Shown piece after piece: positions 1 through 8,084 of a stretch of 38,272 nt of DNA; positions within the stretch are counted from its first letter, which is position 1, and every line of letters starts with the position of its first letter. Source of the DNA: Streptomyces sp. PH10-H1 (GTDB taxonomy: Bacteria > Actinomycetota > Actinomycetes > Streptomycetales > Streptomycetaceae); the NCBI RefSeq assembly GCF_030063355.1, contig NZ_JASISZ010000073.1:1-38272 (forward strand), given 5' to 3'. Under the pieces are notes generated by a model, which was not told the origin of the DNA, searched no databases, and was given only the letters and a program-made list of their open reading frames with translations. The position numbers and the translations under genes were made by a program.

Positions 1-417
1 TCTACCAGACGCTTTCACGCCCGATTCCCAGCCGGCGGGAGTTCTACTTGTTCCTGCTTTAGCGTTTCTGCCTTTCGGCTTTCCCGCTGCACCCGACTTT
101 AGCAGAAGCTTTCCATCGGATTTCCCGGCCCTTTCGAGACTGCCATTGCGGAAACATGCGTTTCCGCGGCACTCGTCGAGGCGGTTGTGTCAAGGTACTG
201 GACGCCTCGGCCCGGTGCAAATCGGCTACTCGGGTCCTTCGGCCCTCCGTACCGACCTGACAGGGATGCCACACTTAGTGGTCGGGATCGATCACCCGAT
301 GGTCGGATCCGCTCGGGCGGAACCCTTACTTCACATGACTTAGGCTGCTCAAGCGGCATCGCCGTCCGGTAACAGGCAGTGACGGCGTCTTTGAGCTCCG
401 CATCTAGGAGGCTTCCC
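1..417 (+). promoter_or_regulatory. Upstream control region of crr-ptsI with TTTC repeats
   Basis: No convincing gene is visible in these 417 bases. Bases 13-164 are richer in A/T than the rest of the window and carry many TTTC motifs in the same direction, at about 13, 65, 73, 80, 110, 121, 132 and 161, several of them 7 to 11 bases apart. Same-strand TTTC repeats resemble the tandem sites of DeoR-family sugar repressors, so an operator array is plausible but inferred. A weak -10-like TAGGCT lies at 341-346. The crr ribosome site, TAGGAGG at 405-411, is strong. The far left may hold the end of a transcript from outside the window. Confidence 0.4.
148..167. repeat. Perfect inverted repeat upstream of crr
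   Basis: GCGGAAACATGCGTTTCCGC: two perfect 8-base arms around ATGC. No T-run follows, so an operator is more likely than an intrinsic terminator. It sits at the right end of the TTTC cluster, about 250 bases before crr, and its right arm contains the last TTTC copy. The binding protein is unknown. Confidence 0.5.
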
Positions 418-867
418 ATGACGACCGTTTCGTCACCCCTGGCCGGACGCGCCATCGGCCTCGCGGCTGTGCCGGACCCCGTGTTCTCCGGCGCGATGGT
501 GGGCCCGGGCACCGCCATCGACCCCGCGCGCGAGCCTTCGACCGCGGTCTCTCCTGTCGACGGCGTCATCGTCTCCTTGCACCCGCACGCGTTCGTCGTG
601 GTGGACGACGAGGGACACGGTGTCCTCACCCACCTGGGTATCGACACCGTGCAGCTCAATGGGGAGGGCTTTGAACTGCTCGTCGCGAAGGGCGACACCG
701 TGAAGCGCGGGCAGGACGTCATCCGCTGGAACCCGGCCGCTGTCGAGGCCGCGGGCAAGTCTCCGGTGTGTCCCGTCGTGGCTCTCGAAGCCACCGCGGA
801 GGCGCTGAGCGGAGTGGCCGAGGACGGCGACGTCGCCGCCGGCGCCCAGCTCTTCGTCTGGCAGTAA
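418..867 (+). CDS. crr: PTS glucose-family enzyme IIA component (EIIA-Crr)
   Basis: Cytosolic phosphocarrier of the sugar phosphotransferase system. It takes phosphate from HPr and passes it to EIIB domains of sugar permeases; in Streptomyces the known role is mainly N-acetylglucosamine uptake. The 149-residue protein matches a stand-alone EIIA-Glc. The motif LTHLGIDTV puts the phosphorylated histidine at His72, and HPHAF supplies the second active-site histidine, His57. ATG 418 is chosen because TAGGAGG ends 6 bases upstream; an in-frame GTG at 379 has no comparable site. ptsI follows 79 bases downstream on the same strand, so the two are probably co-transcribed. ptsH is not in the window, as is usual for Streptomyces. 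Confidence 0.93.
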   Translation: MTTVSSPLAGRAIGLAAVPDPVFSGAMVGPGTAIDPAREPSTAVSPVDGVIVSLHPHAFVVVDDEGHGVLTHLGIDTVQLNGEGFELLVAKGDTVKRGQDVIRWNPAAVEAAGKSPVCPVVALEATAEALSGVAEDGDVAAGAQLFVWQ

Positions 868-907
868 CTTCCCGCTTTACCGCACGGGGGCGTCAGCAGT
901 ACTTACC

Positions 908-925
908 CGACGGCATCGCCCGTCG
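908..925 (+). other. Small hairpin between crr and ptsI
   Basis: CGACGG and CCGTCG (6-base arms, 6-base loop) lie in the 79-base gap between crr and ptsI, just before the ptsI ribosome site GGAGA (934-938). It could protect the upstream mRNA end or tune ptsI expression; without a U-run it does not look like a full terminator. Confidence 0.35.
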
Positions 926-946
926 CATTGACCGGAGACAGGTGAG

Positions 947-2617
947 ATGGAGACAACGCTGCGAGGCGTCGGTGTCAGCCACGGTGTGGCGATCGGCGAG
1001 GTACGGCACATGGGTACCGCTGTTCTGGAACCCCCGGCCAAGCAGATCCCGGCGGAGGAGGCTCCGCGTGAGCAGGGCCGTGCCCGGCAGGCCGTGGAGG
1101 CCGTGGCCGCTGACCTGATCGCGCGTGGGAACCTGGCCGGCGGTGAGGCCCAGCATGTACTGGAGGCCCAGGCCATGATGGCCCAGGACCCCGAGCTGAT
1201 GGCCGATGTCGAGCGCCGGATCGCGGTGGGCAGTTCCGCGGAACGCGCGGTGTACGACGCTTTCGCCTCCTACCGTGCACTGCTGGCCAACGCGGGCGAG
1301 TACCTGGCCGGCCGGGTGGCCGATCTGGACGATGTCCGCAACCGCATCGTGGCCCGGCTTCTCGGTGTGCCGATGCCGGGTGTGCCGGACAGCGACGAGC
1401 CGTACGTACTGATCGCGCGCGATCTGGCGCCGGCGGACACCGCGCTGCTCGACCCGACTCTGGTCCTCGGTTTCGTCACCGAGGAGGGCGGGCCGACCAG
1501 CCACAGCGCGATCCTGGCGCGTGCCCTGGGGGTGCCGGCCGTGGTGGCGATGCCCGGCGCGGGCGAGATCGCCGAAGGCACCGTCATCGCGGTGGACGGC
1601 AGCACCGGCGAGCTCTTCGTCAACCCGAGCGCGGAGAAGCGCGCGGAGCTGGAAGAAGCCGCCGCCGCCCGCAAGGCCTCACTGTCGGCGACCTCCGGTC
1701 CCGGTGCGACCTCCGACGGTCACAAGGTGCCGCTGCTCGCCAATATCGGCGGTCCCGGCGATGTGCCCGCGGCTCTGGAGGCCGGCGCCGAGGGTGTGGG
1801 CCTGTTCCGCACCGAGTTCCTCTTCCTCGACGATTCCGCGAAGGCGCCGTCGGAGGAGAAGCAGATCGAGGCGTATCGCAAGGTCCTCGAGGCGTTCCCC
1901 GGGGGCCGCGTGGTCGTGCGGGTGCTCGACGCCGGCGCCGACAAGCCGCTGGACTTCCTCACCCCCGCCGACGAGCCGAACCCGGCGCTGGGTGTGCGGG
2001 GTCTGCGGTCGCTGCTGGAGCACCCCGATGTGCTGCAGACGCAGCTGCGGGCGTTGGCCAAGGCGGTCGAGGGCCTGCCGGTCCACCTCGAGGTCATGGC
2101 GCCGATGGTGGCCGACCGCATCGACGCCAAGGCGTTCGCCGATGCGTGCCGTGAGGCGGGTCTGCAGGCGAAGTTCGGCGCGATGGTGGAGATTCCCTCG
2201 GCGGCGCTGCGGGCACGCTCCATCCTCCAGGAGGTCGAGTTCCTGTCACTGGGCACCAACGACCTGGCGCAGTACACCTTCGCGGCCGACCGGCAGGTCG
2301 GCGCGGTCTCGCGGCTGCAGGACCCGTGGCAGCCGGCGCTGCTCGACCTGGTGGCGGCGTCGGCGGACGCGGCCAGGGCCGAGGGCAGGAGCTGTGGCGT
2401 CTGCGGCGAGGCGGCTGCCGACCCGCTGCTGGCCTGTGTGCTCACGGGTCTGGGTGTGACCAGCCTTTCCATGGGTGCGGCGTCCATTCCCTATGTGCGC
2501 GCCACGCTGGCGAAGTACACGCTGGCGCAGTGCGAGCGGGCCGCGGCCGCGGCCCGTGCGACCGACACCGCTGACGAGTCGCGCCGCGCGGCGCAGGCGG
2601 TGCTGTCCGGCGAGTGA
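947..2617 (+). CDS. ptsI: Phosphoenolpyruvate-protein phosphotransferase (PTS enzyme I)
   Basis: Cytosolic enzyme that takes phosphate from phosphoenolpyruvate and passes it to HPr, the first step of all PTS sugar uptake. At 556 residues it is slightly shorter than the usual 570-575. The N-terminal half has the phosphohistidine loop GGPTSHSAIL with His186. The C-terminal TIM-barrel half shows GLFRTEFLFLD, DAGADKPL, SLGTNDLAQYTFAADR and the active-site cysteine stretch CGVCGEAAADP. The ATG follows GGAGACAGGTGAG. It follows crr closely and ends at a strong terminator, so crr-ptsI looks like a complete two-gene operon. Confidence 0.95.
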   Translation: METTLRGVGVSHGVAIGEVRHMGTAVLEPPAKQIPAEEAPREQGRARQAVEAVAADLIARGNLAGGEAQHVLEAQAMMAQDPELMADVERRIAVGSSAERAVYDAFASYRALLANAGEYLAGRVADLDDVRNRIVARLLGVPMPGVPDSDEPYVLIARDLAPADTALLDPTLVLGFVTEEGGPTSHSAILARALGVPAVVAMPGAGEIAEGTVIAVDGSTGELFVNPSAEKRAELEEAAAARKASLSATSGPGATSDGHKVPLLANIGGPGDVPAALEAGAEGVGLFRTEFLFLDDSAKAPSEEKQIEAYRKVLEAFPGGRVVVRVLDAGADKPLDFLTPADEPNPALGVRGLRSLLEHPDVLQTQLRALAKAVEGLPVHLEVMAPMVADRIDAKAFADACREAGLQAKFGAMVEIPSAALRARSILQEVEFLSLGTNDLAQYTFAADRQVGAVSRLQDPWQPALLDLVAASADAARAEGRSCGVCGEAAADPLLACVLTGLGVTSLSMGAASIPYVRATLAKYTLAQCERAAAAARATDTADESRRAAQAVLSGE

Positions 2618-2630
2618 CAACCTGGCAGCT

Positions 2631-2671
2631 CCGAGGGGCGTTCCACCGGTGGTCGGTGGAACGCCCCTCGG
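2631..2671. terminator. Strong hairpin terminator after ptsI, between convergent genes
   Basis: Perfect 17-base arms (2631-2647 and 2655-2671) around a 7-base loop, starting 13 bases after the ptsI stop and ending 11 bases before the stop of the leftward gene at 2683. There is no clear U-run, which is usual for Streptomyces. The position suits a bidirectional terminator. Confidence 0.85.
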
Positions 2672-2682
2672 CGTAGGCCGGG

Positions 2683-3666
2683 TCAGCCGCCCGGTGGCGG
2701 CCGAAGGGGCAGACCGGGGCGGTAGGCGACGCCGGGTTCCGGGGGTACCGGTTCGCCGGTTTCGGCGTCGGTGCAGTAGGCGTTGAAGACTTCCGCCTCG
2801 GTGAGCGGGTGCGGCCAGCCGTCGTGCAGCGACCAGCCGCGAACCTCGTCGCCGCCGTCGGCGCCGGTGGTGCGGACGACGATGCCACCTGGGCTGTCAC
2901 TTACGGCTGCCGCGGCGAGCACCGTGCAGAACACGAGTGCGTCGGCCTCCACGAAGTGGACCTGGCCGTCCGCATGGCAGTCCGTGGTCAGGACGGCGAG
3001 CAGGGGGCTGTCGCCCAGCGGGACGCTGCAGACCGCGTGGTGGGTGCCCGTTCCGACAGCTTCGATGAGTCTCATCAGGGCCTGGGAGGCCCGTTCGAAG
3101 GCGGCGTGGCCGACATCGCGGCCGCCGTCCGTACTGCCTCCCGCGGTGGTGAGCACCTCGGTGGCGCGGTCCCAGACCGCCTGCCGGTCGGTTTCGTGGG
3201 CCAGTTGGGCGATGAGCCGGGGCACTGGCTGTCCGGTGTAGGCGACGGCGGCGCCGCCCGCCGTGATGTCGGCGGTGTAGCGGGCGCGGGCGGCTGGGGT
3301 GTCCGGGTCCTGTCCGGTGTCGGCGCAGTACTCCGCGTACTCGCCAGGATCGAAGAGGGTCACGGTGACGAACAGGCCCTGGGAGGCCAGCGACCGCAGC
3401 AGGCCGTCCATCTGCCGCAGATATCGTGGATGGTCCTCGAACGCGAAGGGGAAGCCGCGGTAGCGGCGCATCGCGGCGAAGTCCCGTTCGCCGGCCAGCA
3501 GCGCGACGATGCTGGGCGCCTCACGGCGCAGGGCGCGCCGCCCGCTCGTACGGCGTGGTGTCCTCCCGCGCGAACGGTCCCGTGAGCGCTCCGGTGAACA
3601 GCTGCCTGACCGGTCCCGTGAACGGCCGCTCGTCCGGCGGGTGTTCCTGTTCCTGGTGTGTGCCAT
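2683..3666 (-). CDS. Unrecognised protein with Arg/Ser-rich N-terminus
   Basis: 327 residues; I do not recognise the family. ATG 3666 is preferred because GAGGGGGAG lies just upstream; an in-frame TTG at 3684 would add six residues. Residues 3 to about 48 are extremely rich in Arg, Ser and Thr (runs such as RSRDRS) and look disordered. The remainder (about 50-327) is mixed alpha/beta in character, with segments like FPFAFEDHPRYLRQMDGLL and GLFVTVTLFDPGEYAEYC, ending in a Pro-rich tail. No signal peptide or membrane segment is seen. The basic tail suggests binding to nucleic acid or acidic surfaces, which is only inference. It lies 21 bases downstream of the MFS gene on the same strand and is probably co-transcribed with it. 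Confidence 0.7.
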   Translation of the reverse strand: MAHTRNRNTRRTSGRSRDRSGSCSPERSRDRSRGRTPRRTSGRRALRREAPSIVALLAGERDFAAMRRYRGFPFAFEDHPRYLRQMDGLLRSLASQGLFVTVTLFDPGEYAEYCADTGQDPDTPAARARYTADITAGGAAVAYTGQPVPRLIAQLAHETDRQAVWDRATEVLTTAGGSTDGGRDVGHAAFERASQALMRLIEAVGTGTHHAVCSVPLGDSPLLAVLTTDCHADGQVHFVEADALVFCTVLAAAAVSDSPGGIVVRTTGADGGDEVRGWSLHDGWPHPLTEAEVFNAYCTDAETGEPVPPEPGVAYRPGLPLRPPPGG

Positions 3667-3687
3667 GGCTCCCCCTCGGCGCAACGA

Positions 3688-4995
3688 TCATTGCTCACTC
3701 ACCGTAACCGGAGCCTCGGACAATGCGGCCCGATCCGTCACGGAGTGGGTGGATCCCAGGCGTCGGAGCACCATGCGCTTCTGTACGAGGGCGGTCGCGG
3801 CGAGCGCCGCGCCGAAGCCGAGCCAGCCGAGCGGGCCGCCCGCGATGACGGCGGACGTCATGATCAGTGGCCCCGCGGCACGTTCGGTGGCCTGGGCGAG
3901 TCCGTGGACACCGACGTACGCGCCCTGCGCGTCGTCCGGTGCCAGGGCCACGGACAGCTCCCACGAGACGGTGGCCTGGAACATCTCCACGAAGGTGAAG
4001 GCCACGGCGGCGACCAGCAGAGCCGCGGTCGCCGCCCAGCGGGCGTCGACGACGGAGGCGGCCACCGCGGCTCCGCCGAGGAGGTAGCACGCGGCGACCT
4101 GACGCAAGGTCATGGCGGCGAGCCGCGGGGTGCGGCCATGGCGGGAGAGCCGGACCTGGAGGAGCACCACGACGACGGTGTTGATGACGAAGAGCAGCGC
4201 GGCGAGTCCGTGTGGGGCGGTGGTGGCGCTGATGATCCACAGCGGCATGCCGACGCGCAGCACGGAACCGTCGAGGAACAGCAGTGCGTCGGTGGCGGCG
4301 TAGGCGAGGTATCCGCGGTCGCGCCAGGGGTTCGGCGCTGCCTCGGGACGGCCGGCGGCGGGACGGCCGGCGGCGGGACGGCCGGCGGCTGCGCGGGCCG
4401 GTGCCGAGGTCCTGACCGTACGGGTCGCCGACGGGGGCTCGGTGCAGCGCGCGACCAGAACGGCGACGACGCAGAAGGAGAGGGCGTCGCCGAGCAGGAG
4501 GCCCCGGTAGACGCCGGTGCTGCCGAAGGCGATGCCGGCCGAGGCGCCGAGACCGCCGACCGTGTAGCCGACGTTGACGACGGTGCGCTGGACCGCCTGG
4601 TAGCGGGAGCGGTCGGGTCCGGCGACCCGGGCGGCGTAGAGCTTGGTGAGTACGGAGGCGGAGCGTTCGCCGAAGCTGCCCACGGCCACGAGCGGCAGGA
4701 GTTGCCAGAAGCCGTGGGCGGCGAGGACGAGCAGGGCGGAGGCGCCGCGCACTATCTGGACGGCGAGCAGCAGCCGGGTGAGCGGGAAGCGGTCGGCGAG
4801 CCGCCCGGCGAGAGGCGAGCCCGCGATGCCGACGGCTCCGGCCAGCGCGAGGAGCAGGCCGACCTGGCCGGCGCTCAGGTCCGCGACGACGATGAAGTAC
4901 AGGGCCGTCACGCTCACCCAGAGACCGGATCCGGTCTTGTCGACGAGATTGATCCAGAGCATCCGGCGGCCGTCACGGCCTCCTGGGATCTGCAT
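3688..4995 (-). CDS. MFS transporter (probable drug/metabolite exporter)
   Basis: 435-residue integral membrane protein of the major facilitator superfamily. About 12 hydrophobic helices are visible in two halves, split by a cytoplasmic loop near residues 195-225 with three copies of a Gly-Arg-Pro-Ala-Ala unit. The signature between helices 2 and 3 is GRLADRFPLTRLLL, close to the MFS motif A. ATG 4995 follows AAGGGGGAACAG; the open frame continues upstream but there it is only antisense to the regulator gene. It is divergent from the MocR-type regulator, with 46 bases between the starts, so that regulator is the likely controller. Substrate unknown; efflux is inferred from the arrangement. 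Confidence 0.85.
   Translation of the reverse strand: MQIPGGRDGRRMLWINLVDKTGSGLWVSVTALYFIVVADLSAGQVGLLLALAGAVGIAGSPLAGRLADRFPLTRLLLAVQIVRGASALLVLAAHGFWQLLPLVAVGSFGERSASVLTKLYAARVAGPDRSRYQAVQRTVVNVGYTVGGLGASAGIAFGSTGVYRGLLLGDALSFCVVAVLVARCTEPPSATRTVRTSAPARAAAGRPAAGRPAAGRPEAAPNPWRDRGYLAYAATDALLFLDGSVLRVGMPLWIISATTAPHGLAALLFVINTVVVVLLQVRLSRHGRTPRLAAMTLRQVAACYLLGGAAVAASVVDARWAATAALLVAAVAFTFVEMFQATVSWELSVALAPDDAQGAYVGVHGLAQATERAAGPLIMTSAVIAGGPLGWLGFGAALAATALVQKRMVLRRLGSTHSVTDRAALSEAPVTVSEQ
4346..4390. repeat. Three tandem 15-bp units inside the MFS gene
   Basis: GGACGGCCGGCGGCG repeated three times head to tail (4346-4360, 4361-4375, 4376-4390, last base changed). The unit length keeps frame and encodes the Gly-Arg-Pro-Ala-Ala repeats of the central cytoplasmic loop. 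Copy number probably varies among strains. Confidence 0.9.
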
Positions 4996-5041
4996 CTGTT
5001 CCCCCTTGACGCGAATTTTGTATTGGTACATACTGTTCAAT
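4996..5041. promoter_or_regulatory. AT-rich divergent promoter between MFS and MocR genes
   Basis: The 46 bases between the two start codons are the most A/T-rich short stretch nearby. Rightward, TTGACG (5006-5011) and TACTGT (5031-5036) could be -35 and -10, though the 19-base spacing is long. GTAT at 5020-5023 and ATAC at 5030-5033 form a small inverted repeat around TGGTAC, a possible autoregulatory site. The regulator start at 5042 lies so close that its mRNA may be leaderless. Confidence 0.5.
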
Positions 5042-6370
5042 GTGGCAACACAATATGCGATCAGCGGTACGACCGCCAAGGGGATTGCCGCGTCCGTCGA
5101 ACGGGCGGTCGCGGCCGGCTCGTTGGCGCCCGGCAGCGCCATGCCGCCGGTGCGCCGGCTCGCCGGGGATCTCGGAGTGAGTCCCGGCACCGTGGCCACG
5201 GCGTACAAGGAGCTGCGGCAGCGCGGGATCGTGCTGACCCGCGGGCGGGGCGGCACGGTGATCGCCGAGGCCCCCGCCGTCGGAACGAGCGGCTCGCGCA
5301 GGCCCCCGAAGACCCCGGAAGGCGTACGGAGTCTGGCCGGCGGCCACCCCGACCCGGCGTTCCTGCCCGATCTCCTGCCACCGTCCCGGGTGACGCCGGG
5401 ACCCGGGTCGCACCGGACCTCGCCCCGGCTGCCGGAGCTGGAGGCGGTGGCCCGTCGCTGGTTCGAGCGCGACGGCGTACCGGCCGGGCAGGTGACGTTC
5501 GCCCATGGGGCGCTGGACTGCATCGGGCGGCTGCTGTCGGCCGAACTGCGGCCGGGCGACGCCGTGGCCATGGAGGATCCGGGCTTCCACCGACTGCTGG
5601 ACCTGGCACCGGCGCTCGGGCTGCGCATCATCCCGGTCCCGGTGGACGACGACGGCATGCGGCCGGAGGCGCTGCGGGCCGCGCTGCGGGCCGGGGCGCG
5701 GTCGGTGGTGTGCATGCCGCGCTCCCAGAGCCCGCTGGGGGCGTGCTTCTCCGAGCGGCGGCGGGCGGAGCTGCTGGCGGTGCTGGCCGCCGCACCCGAG
5801 GTCCTGGTCATCGAGGACGACTACACGGCGGACACCTCCGGGGTCGGCCTGCACTCCCTCACCACCGGCGGACTCCCCCGCTGGGCCCAGGTCAGAACCG
5901 TGTCCAAGCATCTGGGCAGCGACCTGCGGTGGGCCGCGCTCGCCTGCGACGAGACATCGCTGGCCCGGCACGACGGACTGCTGCTGCTCACCTCGGGGTG
6001 GGTGAGCCATGTGCTGCAGGAGACGGTGCTGCGGCTGCTGACGGATCCGGCGACATCCGAGCTGGTGGCGCGGGCCGAGGCCGCGTACACCGCTCGCCGG
6101 GAGGCGCTGATCGGCGAGCTGGGGCGACGCGGGATCGCCGCGCACGGCCGCAGCGGGCTGAATGTCTGGGTGCCGGTCAGGGACGAGTCGGCGGTGGTCA
6201 ACGGACTGCGGTCGCACGGGTGGTGGGTCGCGGGCGGGGCACGGTTCCGCACCGCGTCGGCGCCCGGGGTGCGGATCACCACGGCCGCCCTGCCGGAGGC
6301 CGAGGCGGTCCGGCTGGCGGACGATTTCGCGGCGGTGCTGGGCGAGTCCGAGAGCACGTACGGGGGCTGA
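5042..6370 (+). CDS. MocR-type regulator: GntR wHTH fused to aminotransferase fold
   Basis: 442-residue cytosolic transcription regulator. Residues 1-75 form a GntR-type winged helix (MPPVRRLAGDLGVSPGTVATAYKELRQRGIV). After a linker, residues 95-440 have the fold-type I aminotransferase layout: IEDDYTAD at 257-264 and the PLP-lysine motif TVSKHLGSDLRW with Lys289. MocR proteins sense PLP or amino-compound ligands rather than catalyse. GTG 5042 is the first start in frame with the whole wHTH; no ribosome site precedes it, consistent with a leaderless message. It is divergent from the MFS gene, its likely target. The ligand cannot be told from sequence. Confidence 0.85.
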   Translation: MATQYAISGTTAKGIAASVERAVAAGSLAPGSAMPPVRRLAGDLGVSPGTVATAYKELRQRGIVLTRGRGGTVIAEAPAVGTSGSRRPPKTPEGVRSLAGGHPDPAFLPDLLPPSRVTPGPGSHRTSPRLPELEAVARRWFERDGVPAGQVTFAHGALDCIGRLLSAELRPGDAVAMEDPGFHRLLDLAPALGLRIIPVPVDDDGMRPEALRAALRAGARSVVCMPRSQSPLGACFSERRRAELLAVLAAAPEVLVIEDDYTADTSGVGLHSLTTGGLPRWAQVRTVSKHLGSDLRWAALACDETSLARHDGLLLLTSGWVSHVLQETVLRLLTDPATSELVARAEAAYTARREALIGELGRRGIAAHGRSGLNVWVPVRDESAVVNGLRSHGWWVAGGARFRTASAPGVRITTAALPEAEAVRLADDFAAVLGESESTYGG

Positions 6371-6431
6371 CGGATCGTCCCGTGGAGGCCGACGGACCGC
6401 CCTACGGAGATTGACGGGTCGTCGATGACTC

Positions 6432-6460
6432 TTGACGTGCACCTGAAGGTCAAGTATTCA
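6432..6460 (+). promoter_or_regulatory. Chitinase promoter, vegetative-sigma-like
   Basis: TTGACG (6432-6437), 17 bases, TATTCA (6455-6460): a good match to a housekeeping-type promoter. Transcription would start near 6466, about 35 bases before the chitinase ATG. The spacer also contains the small inverted repeat ACCTGAAGGT (6441-6450). Confidence 0.6.
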
Positions 6461-6475
6461 CGTACTGGGCGGCAT

Positions 6476-6487
6476 TGGTACAGACCT
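6476..6487. promoter_or_regulatory. DasR/chitinase-type operator candidate
   Basis: TGGTACAGACCT differs at one base from TGGTCCAGACCT, the 12-base direct-repeat unit that I recall from Streptomyces chitinase promoters and that overlaps the DasR-responsive element TGGTCTAGACCA. It lies about 10 bases after the predicted transcription start and before the ribosome site, where a repressor would block the promoter. Only one copy is seen. Confidence 0.5.
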
Positions 6488-6500
6488 ATGGGAGTCCAGC

Positions 6501-8063
6501 ATGCGAAGATCCCTCACGCTCGTCCTGGCACTGTTCGGGACGCTCGTCCTGTTCCTCTCATCGCCCGCCACCGCCGCGGGCGGCGTCTCGGCGGCCTTCA
6601 CCAAGACCTCGGACTGGGGCTCCGGCTACCAGGCCCAGTACCAGATCACCAATGGCAGCGGTTCCACTCTGACCAGCTGGAAGGTGGAGTTCGACCTCCC
6701 GTCCGGGAGCACGGTCGGCAGCTACTGGGACGCGTTGCTCACCCAGAGCGGATCGCACTTCACGTTCACCAACCGGGACTACAACGGCACTCTGACGCCG
6801 GGCGCTTCCGCGATCTTCGGCTGGGTCGGCGCCGGCGCGGCCACGCCGCTCAACTGCAAGCTGAACGGCGGCTCCTGCGACGCGGGCGGCGGAGGCGGGG
6901 ACACCACTCCGCCGTCGGTGCCCGGCGGGGTCACCATCGGCTCCGCCACCGGCTCCTTACTTACGGTGCACTGGACGGCCTCCACCGACGACTCCGGATC
7001 GGTCGCCGGCTACGAGGTCTCCCGCGACGGCGCCTCCCCCGTAGCCGTCACCGGGACCTCGTACACCGCCACCGGGCTGCAGCCCACCACGACGTACAGC
7101 TTCCGGATCAGGGCCAAGGACGCCGCGGGCAACACCTCGGCGTACAGCGCGGCCGTCAGCGGCACCACCAGCACGGGCGGTGGCTCCGGGACCGTGCACA
7201 CCGCCCCGTACGTCGACATGGGAGCCTGGCCGACGCCGAGCATGCCCGACATGGCCTCAGCGAGCGGGCTGAGGAGCTTCACCATGGCCTTCATCACCGC
7301 CTCGGGCTGCAAGGCCATGTGGTTCAACGCCTATGATCCGCGCGCCGGATGGGCGAAGGACCAGGTCGACGCCATCCGGGCGGTCGGCGGCGATGTGAAG
7401 ATCTCCTTCGGCGGCGCCTCCGGTTCCGAACTGGCCCAGGCCTGCACCACCGTGGACTCGCTCTACGCCGAGTACGACGCCGTCGTCAACGCCTACGGCC
7501 TGACCTACGCCGACTTCGACATCGAAGGCGCCGCCACCGCCGACCCCGCCTCCATCAGCCGCCGCTCGCAGGCGCTGGCCCGACTCCAGCAGGCGCACCC
7601 CGGGCTGCGGATCTCGCTGACCCTTCCGGTGCTCCCCGAGGGCCTGACGGCCGACGGGATCACCCTCGTGAAGTCCGCGCGCGACGCGGGCGTCACCCTC
7701 GACGTCGTCAACGTCATGGCGATGGACTACTACCGCGCCACCGACTACGGCGACGCGGCCGTCCAGGCGGCGCAGAGCACCCAGGCGCAGCTCAGGACCC
7801 TCTACCCCGGCAAAACCGACGCGCAGCTGTGGGCCATGACCGGCGTCACCCCGATGCTCGGCCAGAACGACGACGGGCACATCTTCGACCAGACGGACTC
7901 CCGACAGCTCGTGTCGTTCGCCCAGGGCAAGCACCTGGGCGTGCTCGGCTTCTGGGAGACGACCCGCGATCGCAACGCCTGCAACGGGGCGCTGTACATG
8001 TGCACCAACGTCCCGCAGACGCCCTATGAGTTCTCAAAGATCTTCGCCCAGTACACCGGCTGA
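6501..8063 (+). CDS. Secreted GH18 chitinase with CBM2 and FN3 domains
   Basis: 520-residue exported enzyme that hydrolyses beta-1,4 bonds in chitin. Order: signal peptide (about 1-26, ending in ATAAGG), family 2 carbohydrate-binding module (about 28-127, with the WGSGYQAQYQITN strand and a Cys119/Cys126 pair), Gly-rich linker, fibronectin type III domain (about 136-225), then a GH18 catalytic domain (about 235-520). The catalytic stretch is DFDIEG with Asp338, Asp340 and acid Glu342. ATG 6501 follows GGGAGTCC. Leu153, in the FN3 domain, is encoded by TTA (6957-6959), so translation should need the bldA tRNA. The released N-acetylglucosamine would enter through a PTS using Crr and PtsI. The gene appears monocistronic. 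Confidence 0.92.
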   Translation: MRRSLTLVLALFGTLVLFLSSPATAAGGVSAAFTKTSDWGSGYQAQYQITNGSGSTLTSWKVEFDLPSGSTVGSYWDALLTQSGSHFTFTNRDYNGTLTPGASAIFGWVGAGAATPLNCKLNGGSCDAGGGGGDTTPPSVPGGVTIGSATGSLLTVHWTASTDDSGSVAGYEVSRDGASPVAVTGTSYTATGLQPTTTYSFRIRAKDAAGNTSAYSAAVSGTTSTGGGSGTVHTAPYVDMGAWPTPSMPDMASASGLRSFTMAFITASGCKAMWFNAYDPRAGWAKDQVDAIRAVGGDVKISFGGASGSELAQACTTVDSLYAEYDAVVNAYGLTYADFDIEGAATADPASISRRSQALARLQQAHPGLRISLTLPVLPEGLTADGITLVKSARDAGVTLDVVNVMAMDYYRATDYGDAAVQAAQSTQAQLRTLYPGKTDAQLWAMTGVTPMLGQNDDGHIFDQTDSRQLVSFAQGKHLGVLGFWETTRDRNACNGALYMCTNVPQTPYEFSKIFAQYTG

Positions 8064-8084
8064 CCGACCACACGAGCACGGCAA

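Noticed and set aside
270..312. Possible DasR site upstream of crr (AGTGGTC and ATGGTCGG stretches)
   Set aside because: Only half-sites are present; the partner halves do not match TGGTCTAGACCA at the right spacing.
4996..5811. Long upstream extension of the MFS reading frame
   Set aside because: It is antisense to the clear MocR gene, and a ribosome site plus first membrane helix put the start at 4995.
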